Below are positions 43,611 to 53,072 of a stretch of 64,000 bases of DNA, piece after piece. The position numbers and the translations under genes are program-made. Under the pieces are notes generated by a model that searched no databases, was not told the DNA's origin, and saw only the letters and a list, made by a program, of their open reading frames with translations. Each line of letters starts with the position of its first letter. The first letter of the stretch is position 1. The stretch is from Flavobacterium sp. WC2421 (GTDB taxonomy: Bacteria; Bacteroidota; Bacteroidia; Flavobacteriales; Flavobacteriaceae): contig NZ_CP162004.1 in the NCBI RefSeq assembly GCF_040822115.1, positions 62,001 through 126,000 of the forward strand, given 5' to 3'.

Positions 43611-43899
43611 GCCACGAATGCACTGATTAAAGTTGATTCGTATTGTAAATAGATAACCGCAAATTCGCAAATTATTTTAGCGGACTTGCGGTTATCTATT
43701 TTGAGATAATTATAATAGAAATTAGTGAATTCGTGGATTTCACTTTATAATTAAAACTGACTATTGTAGAGGCAGATTAAAAAAAAAAACGAACACAAAT
43801 TCGCAAATTATTTTAGCGGACTTGCGGTTATCTACTTTGAGATAATTATAATAGAAATTAGTGAATTCGTGGCTTTCACTTTATAATTAAATTCGTGGC
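43611..43899. repeat. Composite repeat region bracketed by GCCACGAAT
   Basis: The 304-base gap after the hydroxylase gene holds no gene. Outer arms GCCACGAAT (43611-43619) and ATTCGTGGC (43891-43899) bracket two direct copies of a 95-base unit (43661-43755 and 43797-43891) that differ at two positions, 41 bases apart. Copy 1 also contributes to a hairpin, AGATAACCGCAA (43651-43662) / TTGCGGTTATCT (43686-43697). The last arm followed by a T-run may terminate the hydroxylase transcript. Confidence 0.75.
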
Positions 43900-43907
43900 T
43901 TTTTCTT

Positions 43908-44528
43908 TTACAACTTTATTTGCTGACTTAAATCTTTATCGCTTTCAATTACTTTGCCTTCGTATTTTAAAGTCCAACCTAAATTACTGGTTGTAATAAG
44001 GATCTTAGACAATTCACTTATTAAGCGATTTTGAGCATTAGATTTTAATGTGGAAGTTTCCATTTTCTTAGCTAAATTAGCTTTTACTGACTTGTTGATT
44101 TTGTTATAATCATCACCCGTAAAAGGGTTCAGCTTGCTTTGTTCTACATCATAAAACTTGATATCAGGACTAATTTTTATTTCTTCTTTAGGGATATAAA
44201 CAATCGAGATTGTTTTGTTTTTCTCATCAATATCGTATTTCATTTTGTGTAAATCGTAAGCCACTGTCACATCTGCATTTACGACAATCAATGCTTTTTT
44301 ATCAAAAGAAAACATTCCCATCAAGTATTTCTCTTGGTTTTTATAGGTTATTACTTCCGAATAATGCCCTTCGGTAACAACCAGTTTTCCTACGTTTACA
44401 ATTTGCTGCTGAATTAAACCAGCGCCATCTATAGTTGTAGCATCATCAGCTTTTTTAAATTCACAAAACTTGAATAACAGCACCACTGTTACTATTAAAC
44501 CTATAAAAACGAATAGTCTTTTTAACAT
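43908..44528 (-). CDS. DUF4230 domain-containing protein
   Basis: A 206-residue protein with one N-terminal hydrophobic helix (LFVFIGLIVTVVLLFKF, a signal anchor). The rest begins with VNVGKLVVTEGHYSEVITYK, the typical DUF4230 pattern, then strands around FSFDKKALIVVNADVTVAYDL. The family is of unknown function. It lies 2 bases after the GSCFA gene, so they are one operon. Confidence 0.85.
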   Translation of the reverse strand: MLKRLFVFIGLIVTVVLLFKFCEFKKADDATTIDGAGLIQQQIVNVGKLVVTEGHYSEVITYKNQEKYLMGMFSFDKKALIVVNADVTVAYDLHKMKYDIDEKNKTISIVYIPKEEIKISPDIKFYDVEQSKLNPFTGDDYNKINKSVKANLAKKMETSTLKSNAQNRLISELSKILITTSNLGWTLKYEGKVIESDKDLSQQIKL

Positions 44529-44530
44529 AA

Positions 44531-45484
44531 TTAAAATTTCATGAATGAATATTGGGAAACCATTTTGCTGATTTTAGCTTGCAAATTGGATTCAAATTTT
44601 TGATGACTTTCAGATGCTGGATTAAAAGCTCGATGTTGTAATGATTTTTGAATGGTCGCAACGGCATCCATTGTTTCGTAAGCTGTTTCGGCAATATTTG
44701 TTTCTTTAAAACGCTCCCAAATATAATCAACCGCCAATGCGCTTGGATGTAACATATCCTCTGTGTAAAAGCGATAATCACGCAGTTCATCCATCATGAT
44801 TTCGTAACTCGGGAAATAAGTAACAGCCGAAAGTCGAAAGTCAAAACTTGCATGTAGCGCACTTATTAAATGCGCTTTACTTAGTTGATTATCTACAAAA
44901 CCATCCTTAATGTGACGCACTGGCGAAACGGTAAAAATAAATTTTGCTTCTGGATTAATGGATTGAATTAACTGAATAGTGTTAGAAATACTTTCTGTAA
45001 TTGTAGCTATCGAAAGCAATTCTTTGGCGAATTGTTTTTGCGGTACTTTATGGCAATTCGCTACTATTTCATCGCTTTCTGTAGCACGATATATCCATGC
45101 AGTTCCATAGGTAATAATAATATGAGAAGCTTCGAGTAATTGCTGTTTTGTAATTTTTAGAATAGAGTTTAAAGTCATTAATAGCTCTTCTTTACTATTG
45201 GAACTTAAATCCGAATGAACATCGAAACAATGCCAACGTTCGTTATGAAAGAAAACCTCCTCCTCCGTAAATTGTTTTTCTGAAACCACAAACCGAACTA
45301 ATTTTTCAATAGAAACAGGATTGAAAATAATCCCAAAAGGATTACAACTGTTTTGAAACTGATAATAATCTAGTTTCTCCGCCATATTGACTGCAAAACA
45401 AGAACCTAAAGAAATCACCTTTGAATTATAATCAAGGAGGGAATTACTTTTAGGAATAGGTATTTGGGTTCTGAATTGCATCAT
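44531..45484 (-). CDS. GSCFA domain protein
   Basis: A 317-residue protein. The defining motif VISLGSCFAVNMAEKL (about 28-43) sits near the N-terminus, and LHPSALAVDYIWERF comes near the C-terminus. GSCFA domains belong to the SGNH hydrolase group, with Ser of GSC and the DxxH-like LHPS as possible catalytic residues, so an esterase activity is plausible but unproven. No signal peptide. Two start ATGs are in tandem (45484 and 45481). It leads the operon with the DUF4230 gene. Confidence 0.88.
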   Translation of the reverse strand: MMQFRTQIPIPKSNSLLDYNSKVISLGSCFAVNMAEKLDYYQFQNSCNPFGIIFNPVSIEKLVRFVVSEKQFTEEEVFFHNERWHCFDVHSDLSSNSKEELLMTLNSILKITKQQLLEASHIIITYGTAWIYRATESDEIVANCHKVPQKQFAKELLSIATITESISNTIQLIQSINPEAKFIFTVSPVRHIKDGFVDNQLSKAHLISALHASFDFRLSAVTYFPSYEIMMDELRDYRFYTEDMLHPSALAVDYIWERFKETNIAETAYETMDAVATIQKSLQHRAFNPASESHQKFESNLQAKISKMVSQYSFMKF

Positions 45485-45570
45485 TCTAATTTACTACAAA
45501 TTTGAATAATTTTAGTGACTTAAACACGGTTTAGTTGTTTTTTTCCTTCATCAAAAAATAGCATCAAAAA

Positions 45571-45600
45571 ACCCTTTTAACGTTTTATAGTTGAAAGGGT
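45571..45600 (-). terminator. Terminator of the first paralogous lipoprotein gene
   Basis: ACCCTTTTAAC (45571-45581) pairs with GTTGAAAGGGT (45590-45600) with one G-U pair; read leftwards it continues into a T-run. Confidence 0.7.
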
Positions 45601-45630
45601 AGTTTTATATGGTTTTACAAACTAAATTGT

Positions 45631-46485
45631 TTACTCATAGAAATATTGAAAAATAGCATTGAGTTTATCACCATTATATTCATAATATTCTTTTCTTTCA
45701 ATAGGATATCCATTTGTGTTATATGTATATTGATTTTTTGTTGGATAATAACCCGGAATATTCATTTTTAAAATATTGTTTGATCGATCCAGGTGAGGAA
45801 TCAAAGGGTGTAGATTGAAATTTGTTGGAAGACCAAAATATATAATTTTATTATATCCTAAAATATTTTTTTTAGGATTGGATTTCAAATCATAAACGAG
45901 AGTCGAGAAATAACCTTCCTCTTCAGAATAAGCCATTTTGATAATATTTCTATTTGCATCAAAAAAGATTTTACCATTTTGATAAGGAGTCTCAATATTA
46001 TCTCGACTATCAGTCAAAAATATTTTAAAATCTTGTGTATTATTATCAATTTTAATATATAAAATTTTTAAAATTGTTTTGTAATTTTCAAGATAATGCT
46101 CTTCAACTGATGAAATTAAATCACCATTACTGTCGTAAACATAATCAATTTTGATAATTTGCCTCTCTGTATACCCTAAAGGAGTCACATAAATTCTTTT
46201 ATTGGTAATCAAATTTCCTGTATAGCTATAATCCATTCTATAACTATAGCCTATATCAGTCCCCATACTAAAACTATTTTGCTTCCAAGACTCACTTACA
46301 ATTTTATTCCCATCATAAGAAAAGGTTGTTGTGACTAAAAGTTTTCCTGCTGAATCAGATGTAGTAATTTTCTTTACTAATGCAGAAGGCGCAACTACAA
46401 CTGGCGAATCACTCCCAGAAGAATCACTTGAACAGGAAAACAACATCAGCATTAAACCGACTAATCCTAAAGCTAATTTATTCAT
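45631..46485 (-). CDS. Lipoprotein of a tandem family, member 1
   Basis: A 284-residue protein with lipoprotein signal (GLVGLMLMLFSC, Cys18). After a Ser/Asp/Pro linker the mature part is built from strands with repeated Tyr/Asp/Asn words: FSYDGNKIVSE, DYSYTGNLITNK, YVYDSNGDLIS, YNTNGYPIERK. These are the short YD-type repeats also seen in the next two genes and in Bacteroidetes DUF4595-like proteins. It is the most divergent of the three. Function unknown. Confidence 0.75.
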   Translation of the reverse strand: MNKLALGLVGLMLMLFSCSSDSSGSDSPVVVAPSALVKKITTSDSAGKLLVTTTFSYDGNKIVSESWKQNSFSMGTDIGYSYRMDYSYTGNLITNKRIYVTPLGYTERQIIKIDYVYDSNGDLISSVEEHYLENYKTILKILYIKIDNNTQDFKIFLTDSRDNIETPYQNGKIFFDANRNIIKMAYSEEEGYFSTLVYDLKSNPKKNILGYNKIIYFGLPTNFNLHPLIPHLDRSNNILKMNIPGYYPTKNQYTYNTNGYPIERKEYYEYNGDKLNAIFQYFYE

Positions 46486-46542
46486 GTTTATTTTTTATAT
46501 AAATAAAGTAAATAAAAAACATTTAACACTATTTTTTGCACA

Positions 46543-46580
46543 AAAAAACTCAATTGTCTTTTAATCAAGACCATTGAGTT
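46543..46580 (-). terminator. Terminator of the second paralogous lipoprotein gene
   Basis: AAAAAACTCAATTGTCTT (46543-46560) pairs with AAGACCATTGAGTTTTTT (from 46567) with one mismatch; T-run on the minus-strand side. Confidence 0.75.
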
Positions 46581-46612
46581 TTTTATTATAATTCAATCTT
46601 TTTTATTCTGTT

Positions 46613-47398
46613 TTATTTGTAGAAATATTCAGTTTTTAAATACCCTGATTTCCCATCAGATGGCATCACTGATTCAGCAACTTTTTCAGTAGGATATCCT
46701 TCTTTATCATATTTAAAAGAGCTCTTGTAAAAATTAGCCGATGATGTGATTTGATCTTCTGCATTTGTAATTGTTGCTTCCACAATACCTATCTGGCTAT
46801 TATTTATAGAAATTAAATCGTTTTGATTCAGCAACTTATCAAAGCCCAATATGTTATAAAAGGGATTGTTTTTTAAGTCATATTCATAACTCAGGTCGTA
46901 ATTTGAAGTGATCCCTGGTTCAGTATCATCAAGCGTTCTTTTGTCTTTAATCAAGTTTTTATTTTTGAAAGATAAAACACCATGATAAACCTTAACCTCT
47001 TCATTCTGAGAACTCAAAGTTGTTTTTTGATAAGAAACCGTTTCATCGGACTTATGCGTGAATTTAATCGAGTAATTGTCTGATGATTTTATACCCACTA
47101 ATTTGTCCTTATCATAAGTGAATTCTAAGGAAGTACTACTTTGATTTACCTTCGTCTTCGTAATTATCTTAGTGATTAAGCCATTCGTATATGTATAATC
47201 AACATGTTGTTTTTCATTGTCTGTATTTACAATTTCATTTCCTTTATAAGTAAACAAAGTCGTATTTGATGTACCATCAGATGAAGTTTCAACTAATTTT
47301 TTAAGTAACTTTATGTTGTCACTATTATCTTTTGAACATGAAAAAAGAATCAATAAAAAAATTGACACCACCCCAAATAAAATTTTTCCTTTTCTCAT
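46613..47398 (-). CDS. Lipoprotein of a tandem family, member 2
   Basis: A 261-residue protein with lipoprotein signal (FGVVSIFLLILFSC, Cys21). The mature part parallels member 3 over its whole length: LLKKLVETSSDGTSNTTLF, FTYDKDKLVGIKSSDNYSI, GVLSFKNKNLIKD, NPFYNILGFDKLL and FKYDKEGYPTEKV have direct counterparts there. No catalytic motif. Each gene has its own terminator, so expression is separate. A stretch of about 60 bases in front of it (47450-47512) is repeated in front of member 3. Confidence 0.78.
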   Translation of the reverse strand: MRKGKILFGVVSIFLLILFSCSKDNSDNIKLLKKLVETSSDGTSNTTLFTYKGNEIVNTDNEKQHVDYTYTNGLITKIITKTKVNQSSTSLEFTYDKDKLVGIKSSDNYSIKFTHKSDETVSYQKTTLSSQNEEVKVYHGVLSFKNKNLIKDKRTLDDTEPGITSNYDLSYEYDLKNNPFYNILGFDKLLNQNDLISINNSQIGIVEATITNAEDQITSSANFYKSSFKYDKEGYPTEKVAESVMPSDGKSGYLKTEYFYK

Positions 47399-47680
47399 TA
47401 TAATAAATCTAATAGGGTCGACGCATAGGGCTTTACCAATATCAAACCTAAAAAAATAAAATAAAAGCTACAAAATTCATCGTTACAATCCTTATTTTTC
47501 GGATTAACTACTTATTAATAGCCTTGAAAAAAGAGTATATAAGTAATGATTTTGGGAATTTACGAGTTAAAAACAATCCTATTTTATTTAAAAAATCATC
47601 AGTTCGCTACTACAAATTCTAGAATTAAAACAACCTGCTTCTTGGAAGATGAATTTTATTTGTTGTTTTTTATAATGTCA

Positions 47681-48475
47681 TTAATTATAAAATAATTGCG
47701 ACTTTAAATGATTCGCATTATGTCCTCCAAACATTTCATTTTCAGAAACTATTTCCGTAGGATAGTCATTCGAATTATATTTATATTTATTGGTGTTCAT
47801 TTTGACAGCTGAAATAGCTTGATCTTCATTTACATATTTAACTGATGATGTTTCCATACTACTAATATCATTATTTGAAGAAATAAATTTAGAATAATCT
47901 AACAGTTTACTAAATCCTAAAATATTAAGCAATGCGTTATTTTTATAATCATAAGTAACCTCCATTTTATTAACTGCCAAAACTCCTGTCCCCACATTAT
48001 CTAAAACTTTTTCATCTTTGATAAGGTTTCCATTTTGAAAATATAAAGTTCCGTGATTACTTCTAACCTCATTAGCATTTGAATCCTTTGTTAGTTTTTC
48101 ATAAGAAACTGTACCATCTGTGTTGTGAATATAATTCAACGTATAATTATCTGAAGAAATAATTTTTACTAATTTATTATCAGAGTATACATATTCTAAC
48201 GTATTTTGATTTTGGGTTGATTTATTTAACACAGTAATTTTAGTAATTAAATCTCCTGTATAATAAAACGTTGAAAATTCACCAACTTTATCAATACTCA
48301 CAATTTTATTAGCTTCATAAGCAATAAATGTTGCTTTCGAAGATCCATCAACAGCAACTTCAACAATCTTTTTTAATAAAAGAGCTTGATTGTCATTCCC
48401 GTTATCGTTAGTACAAGAACACAGAGTTATTAATAAGATTGAAACTAGTAAAACTATTTTAGTTGGTGTTTGCAT
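47681..48475 (-). CDS. Lipoprotein of a tandem family, member 3
   Basis: About 264 residues from the ATG at 48475, with lipoprotein signal (IVLLVSILLITLCSC). The frame extends to a TTG at 48532, but the extension is hydrophilic and would bury the signal peptide. Closely related to member 2: LKKIVEVAVDGSSKATFI, IISSDNYTLNYIHN, GTLYFQNGNLIKDEK, NALLNILGFSKLL. Probably a duplicate of that gene including part of its upstream region. Function unknown. Confidence 0.76.
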   Translation of the reverse strand: MQTPTKIVLLVSILLITLCSCTNDNGNDNQALLLKKIVEVAVDGSSKATFIAYEANKIVSIDKVGEFSTFYYTGDLITKITVLNKSTQNQNTLEYVYSDNKLVKIISSDNYTLNYIHNTDGTVSYEKLTKDSNANEVRSNHGTLYFQNGNLIKDEKVLDNVGTGVLAVNKMEVTYDYKNNALLNILGFSKLLDYSKFISSNNDISSMETSSVKYVNEDQAISAVKMNTNKYKYNSNDYPTEIVSENEMFGGHNANHLKSQLFYN

Positions 48476-48663
48476 GTTACTTAATTTATCCACATTTATT
48501 AAATGTTTCTGTTTTTTAAATTGATGGGGCAAACGTAAAAAAATAAAATAAAAGCTACAAAATTCATCGCTACAATCCTTATATTTCGGTTAAACTACTA
48601 TTTTAAAAAACTAACAAATACAACCTATGTGGTTCATTTTACAATAGATTCTACAAAAAAATA

Positions 48664-48695
48664 AACCCTTTTAAAGCGCATGCTCTAAAAGGGTT
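48664..48695 (-). terminator. Terminator of alaS
   Basis: AACCCTTTTA (48664-48673) pairs with TAAAAGGGTT (48686-48695); read leftwards it is followed by TTTATTTTTT. It is 25 bases past the alaS stop. Confidence 0.75.
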
Positions 48696-48720
48696 ATTTT
48701 ATATAATAACTAAAACTATT

Positions 48721-51357
48721 TTACTTCACAAACTCAACTGCTTTATTCAAAGCCTCTTGAATTCCTTCTACTTTTTTTCCTCCTGCAGTGGCAAAGAAGG
48801 GTTGGCCTCCACCTCCACCTTGGATATACTTCCCTAATTCACGAACCACCAGTCCTGCATTTAAGCCTTTATCAGCTACTAATTCTTTAGAGATATAACA
48901 ACTTAACATTGGCTTTCCTTCTTCGGCTGTAGCCAAAACTAGGAACATATTACTTCCTAGATTTCCTAATTCATATGCCAAATCTTTAGCACCCTCTGGA
49001 TTTAAATCCACTTGTTTTGCTAAAAACTGAATACCATTGATTTCTTTCAACTCTTTAGCCAAATCCCCTTTCATATTTTTAGCCTTCTCTTTCAATAAGG
49101 TTTCCAATTGTTTTTTCAATTTGGCATTATCCTCTTGAAGAGAAACTACTGCTTTCAGCGAATCTTGTGGGTTTTTTAAAGCTACTTTAATTTCGCTCAA
49201 CATGTTTTCCTGAGATGCAAAAAAAGCTTTTACAGCATCGCTAGTTATTGCTTCAATACGACGAATTCCTGCCGCAACTGCTCCTTCACTTGTGATTTTA
49301 AAATGCCAGATTTCCGCCGTGTTTTTCACATGGATTCCTCCGCATAATTCCATACTGTCACCAAATTTTATAGCACGTACATGATCTCCATATTTTTCTC
49401 CAAAAAGTGCCATCGCTCCTTCTTCTACCGCTTGCGCAAAAGGAATATTCCTACGTTCAATCAATGGCAATTGTTCTTGAATTCTAGCATTTACAAAATC
49501 CTCTACCTGCTGCAATTCTTCATCCGTTACTTTTGCAAAATGTGAAAAGTCAAAACGCAAATAGTTCGGATTTACCAATGATCCTTTTTGCTCTACGTGT
49601 GTACCTAAAACAGTACGCAATGCCAAGTGCATTAAATGGGTAGCCGAGTGATTCTTGGCACTTGCTGTTCTTAAATTAGTATTTACTTTAGCAACAAAAC
49701 TAGCATTTACATTTTCTGGCAATTGCTTAGCAAAAAGTAAAATAAGGTTGTTTTCTTTTTTAGTATCTATAATTTGAATGGTCTCATTTGCTGAAACCAA
49801 TGTTCCTTTGTCTCCTACTTGTCCTCCTCCTTCTGGATAAAACGGACTATTATCTAATACAATTTGGTATAAAACGCCATCTTTTTTAGAATCGACTTTT
49901 CGGATACGGGTGATTTTCACGTCTGCTTCTGTGTCGTCGTAGCCTACAAATGTTTCTACATTTCCAGGTATTAAAACAGACCAGTCTTCTGTTGAAACTT
50001 CCGATGCTGCTCGAGAACGCGCTTTTTGTTCTTGCATTGCAATATCAAAACCCGCTTCGTCCAACTCTAATCCTCTTTCTCTTAAAATCAAAGCCGTTAA
50101 ATCCTTTGGAAAACCAAAAGTATCATACAATTCGAATGCTTTAGCACCTGAAACTTCTTTTCCTTTTGTTTCAGTAATAACATTTTCAAGCAATTGCAAT
50201 CCTTGGTCTAATGTTCTTAAGAAAGAAACTTCCTCTTCTCTAATTACATTCGTTACCAAGTTTTGTTGCGATTTGATTTCTGGGAAAAATTCACCCATTT
50301 GATTGGCCAAAACAGCAACCAATTCAAATATAAAAGGTTCTTTAGTATTCAAAAAAGTAAATCCGTAACGGATCGCACGACGCAAAATACGACGAATTAC
50401 ATAACCCGCACCAGTGTTTGAAGGCAACTGACCATCAGCAATGGCAAAAGCAACCGCACGAACGTGATCCACAATAACGCGAATTGCTATATTCGTTTTG
50501 TTTTGTTCCTCGCTTATGTCTTTAACTTCGTTTGAAGTATATTTTAATCCTGTAATCTGTTCCACTTTCTCAATAAGTGGCGTAAATACATCCGTATCAT
50601 AATTTGAAGTTGTGTTTTGCATCGCCATACACAAACGCTCAAATCCCATACCGGTATCCACATGTTGGGAAGGCAATTTTTCAAGAGAACCATCCGCTTT
50701 GCGGTTGAATTCCATAAATACATTGTTCCAAATCTCTACTACTTGAGGATGATCTGCATTTACTAAACTTCTACCTGAAACAGCAGCTCTTTCTTCATCC
50801 GAACGTAAATCGATATGAATTTCAGAACATGGTCCGCAAGGTCCTTGATCTCCCATTTCCCAAAAATTGTCTTTTTTATTCCCTAGAATGATGCGGTCTT
50901 CTGGCACAAACTGTTTCCAAATATCAAATGCTTCTTGATCAAAAGGGACATTTTCTGCTTCGTTTCCTTCAAAAACTGAAACGTATAAACGGTCTTTGTC
51001 TAATTTTAAAACTTCGGTTAAAAATTCCCAAGCGAAAGGCAAAGCCTCTTTTTTGAAATAATCGCCAAAAGACCAGTTTCCTAACATTTCAAACATAGTA
51101 TGGTGGTAAGTATCAAAACCTACATCCTCTAAATCATTGTGTTTTCCTGAAACACGAAGACATTTTTGCGTATCGGCAATTCTATTGCTTTTGGGTGTGG
51201 CATTTCCTAAAAAATACTCTTTGAACTGAGCCATCCCTGAGTTGTTGAACATCAAAGTAGGATCATCTTTAAGAACAATTGGTGCAGAAGGAACGATTAA
51301 ATGCCCTTTGCTTTGAAAAAAATCTAGAAATTGTTTACGTACGTCTTGTGATTTCAT
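48721..51357 (-). CDS. alaS: Alanyl-tRNA synthetase
   Basis: An 878-residue class II synthetase. It has the catalytic core ([19 protein letters not shown] start, [23 protein letters not shown], motif 3 region [14 protein letters not shown]), the editing domain ([11 protein letters not shown] with the zinc-binding His pair, and [10 protein letters not shown] with the Cys and His) and the C-terminal C-Ala domain (about 740-878). It charges tRNA-Ala and clears Ser and Gly mistakes. Length is normal. It converges with nothing; the M23 peptidase gene is divergent to the right. Confidence 0.97.
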   Translation of the reverse strand: MKSQDVRKQFLDFFQSKGHLIVPSAPIVLKDDPTLMFNNSGMAQFKEYFLGNATPKSNRIADTQKCLRVSGKHNDLEDVGFDTYHHTMFEMLGNWSFGDYFKKEALPFAWEFLTEVLKLDKDRLYVSVFEGNEAENVPFDQEAFDIWKQFVPEDRIILGNKKDNFWEMGDQGPCGPCSEIHIDLRSDEERAAVSGRSLVNADHPQVVEIWNNVFMEFNRKADGSLEKLPSQHVDTGMGFERLCMAMQNTTSNYDTDVFTPLIEKVEQITGLKYTSNEVKDISEEQNKTNIAIRVIVDHVRAVAFAIADGQLPSNTGAGYVIRRILRRAIRYGFTFLNTKEPFIFELVAVLANQMGEFFPEIKSQQNLVTNVIREEEVSFLRTLDQGLQLLENVITETKGKEVSGAKAFELYDTFGFPKDLTALILRERGLELDEAGFDIAMQEQKARSRAASEVSTEDWSVLIPGNVETFVGYDDTEADVKITRIRKVDSKKDGVLYQIVLDNSPFYPEGGGQVGDKGTLVSANETIQIIDTKKENNLILLFAKQLPENVNASFVAKVNTNLRTASAKNHSATHLMHLALRTVLGTHVEQKGSLVNPNYLRFDFSHFAKVTDEELQQVEDFVNARIQEQLPLIERRNIPFAQAVEEGAMALFGEKYGDHVRAIKFGDSMELCGGIHVKNTAEIWHFKITSEGAVAAGIRRIEAITSDAVKAFFASQENMLSEIKVALKNPQDSLKAVVSLQEDNAKLKKQLETLLKEKAKNMKGDLAKELKEINGIQFLAKQVDLNPEGAKDLAYELGNLGSNMFLVLATAEEGKPMLSCYISKELVADKGLNAGLVVRELGKYIQGGGGGQPFFATAGGKKVEGIQEALNKAVEFVK

Positions 51358-51433
51358 TATTTATTTTAGTTTAAAGTTTAAGGTTTAAAGTTGATTAGAC
51401 CAGAAACTATCTCTTTTTATTATTTTTTTTCAT

Positions 51434-51574
51434 GCCCCAGATAGTAGTGAAAAGCTTCGAGGTTTTGAAATTTATTTTTTCTTGTGGTGGTAGAGCGACC
51501 GCAGGAAGCTCCTGCCAGCGCAGTAGAAAAAAAGATTTCAAGACGAGAACTTGAAACGAATAGCTGGAATAGGC
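51434..51574. repeat. Dispersed intergenic palindromic element, copy E
   Basis: In the 321-base divergent gap between alaS and the M23 peptidase gene. It starts GCCCCAGATAGTAGTG, contains AGCGACCGCAGGAAGCTC in the loop and ends GAATAGCTGGAATAGG. The stem is about 51466-51482 with 51525-51540 (AGAAAAAAAGATTTCA). It is the copy closest to the known flavobacterial form, as I remember it. The remainder of the gap holds the peptidase promoter. Confidence 0.65.
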
Positions 51575-51604
51575 ACATTATTTTATTTATTCCTGAAAAA
51601 AGGG

Positions 51605-51633
51605 TTGAACAAATGAAACATTTATTAAATTTG
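51605..51633 (+). promoter_or_regulatory. Promoter of the M23 peptidase operon
   Basis: A TTG at 51605-51607, 18 bases, then TAAATTTG at 51626-51633, matching the flavobacterial consensus. It lies 45 bases before the ATG. Confidence 0.65.
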
Positions 51634-51678
51634 TTCGACTAACATTTTACAATGTGCAAAAATAGGGTATTTTAAAAC

Positions 51679-52656
51679 ATGGCGAAAGTAAAATATTATT
51701 ACGATTCCGAAAATCTAGCATATCGAAAAATAAAAACAAAAAAAAGATGGAAATTCGGTTTTGCCATCTTGTTTTTAGTGGCTTCTGCATTGTTTGGCGT
51801 TTTAAGTTTTGTCGTTTTATTGAACACCCCTTATTTCGACACTCCAAAGGATCGATTGTTATTGCGTGAAATTGAAAATTTAAAACTGAATTATGCTGTT
51901 TTAAATAAAAAAATGGACGAGGTGGATGATGTCATTGTAGCTATTGAAGATCGAGATAACAATTTATACCGCACGTACTTTAATACTGCTCCGATTCCCG
52001 AAGAGGAAAGAAAATCAGGTTTTGGAGATGTAAACCGGTATGTAGCACTTGAAGGATATAACAATACACAACTGGTTTTAAATACCACAAAAAGAATAGA
52101 TGTTTTGAGTAAAGAATTGGCAATTCAATCTAAATCTTTGGACTATATTTTAAAATTAGCCAAAGAAAAAAACAAGCTATTGTCATCTATTCCTGCCATT
52201 CAGCCAGTCCGAAATGAAAACTTGAAACGTATGGCTTCTGGTTTTGGATATCGAACAGATCCATTTACCAAAGCGCGTAAAATGCATGAGGGAATGGACT
52301 TTACAGCCAAAACAGGCTCTCCAATCTACGCCACTGGAGATGGTGTTATAGCTGAAGCCAATAGTAATGCTTCAGGTTTTGGTAATCATGTGGTCATTAG
52401 GCATGGTTATGGATACGAAACGTTGTATGCGCATTTAAGCAAATACAATTGCAAAGCGGGACAAAGAGTGAAGCGTGGAGATATTATAGGGTATGTAGGA
52501 AGCACAGGGCGATCTGAAGCGCCACATTGCCATTACGAAGTACATAAAGATGGAAAAGTGGTCAACCCACTTAATTTCTATTACGGAAATATATCGGCAG
52601 TGGAATATGTAGCCATATCAAAATTAGCCAACCAAGAGAACCAGTCACTGGATTAA
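51679..52656 (+). CDS. M23 family (LytM) metallopeptidase
   Basis: A 325-residue inner-membrane-anchored peptidase. One N-terminal transmembrane helix (about 29-52) is followed by a coiled-coil-like region (about 65-180) and the LytM domain (about 190-300). Zinc ligands are in KMHEGMDF (His, Asp) and APHCHYEVH. It should cut peptide crosslinks in peptidoglycan or activate amidases. It has good spacing to a MerR, a LemA and a TPM gene, an order I recall as conserved in Flavobacteriia. Confidence 0.9.
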   Translation: MAKVKYYYDSENLAYRKIKTKKRWKFGFAILFLVASALFGVLSFVVLLNTPYFDTPKDRLLLREIENLKLNYAVLNKKMDEVDDVIVAIEDRDNNLYRTYFNTAPIPEEERKSGFGDVNRYVALEGYNNTQLVLNTTKRIDVLSKELAIQSKSLDYILKLAKEKNKLLSSIPAIQPVRNENLKRMASGFGYRTDPFTKARKMHEGMDFTAKTGSPIYATGDGVIAEANSNASGFGNHVVIRHGYGYETLYAHLSKYNCKAGQRVKRGDIIGYVGSTGRSEAPHCHYEVHKDGKVVNPLNFYYGNISAVEYVAISKLANQENQSLD

Positions 52657-52727
52657 TTTATAAAATCGACGTTATAAAATGGAGCGTTTGGCTTTAAAAT
52701 TATAACATTAAACTTTTAAACAAGAAA

Positions 52728-53060
52728 ATGCATATAGAACTTTCAAAAGATAAAAGATATTACAGCATTGGGGAAATCTCCAAAGCTTTTAATGTTAATG
52801 CATCCTTAATTCGTTTTTGGGATAGTGAATTTGATATTCTAAAGCCTAAGAAAAATGCCAAAGGAAATCGAATGTTTACTCCAGAGGATGTGACCAATTT
52901 ACAGCTCATTTATCATTTAGTAAAAGAAAGAGGTTTTACACTGGAAGGAGCAAAAACGCATTTGAAAGAAGGACAAAAGAAAACCTTAGATAAGTTTGAA
53001 ATTATTAGAAAATTAGAAACGATACGAACACAATTAACAAATATTAAAAACCAACTTTAA
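52728..53060 (+). CDS. MerR family transcriptional regulator
   Basis: A 110-residue protein. The N-terminal winged helix-turn-helix (YYSIGEISKAFNVNASLIRF, WDSEFDILKPKKNAKGNRMF) is followed by a short helical tail (about 75-110). The long C-terminal ligand-binding part of metal or drug MerR sensors is missing. It is transcribed 71 bases after the M23 gene and 12 bases before lemA, so it is probably co-transcribed with both. Confidence 0.88.
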   Translation: MHIELSKDKRYYSIGEISKAFNVNASLIRFWDSEFDILKPKKNAKGNRMFTPEDVTNLQLIYHLVKERGFTLEGAKTHLKEGQKKTLDKFEIIRKLETIRTQLTNIKNQL

Positions 53061-53072
53061 AATTAAATAAAC

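Noticed and set aside
43661..43891. CRISPR array
   Set aside because: Only two copies of a 95-base unit with a 41-base gap and no cas genes; the unit is too long and the copy number too low.
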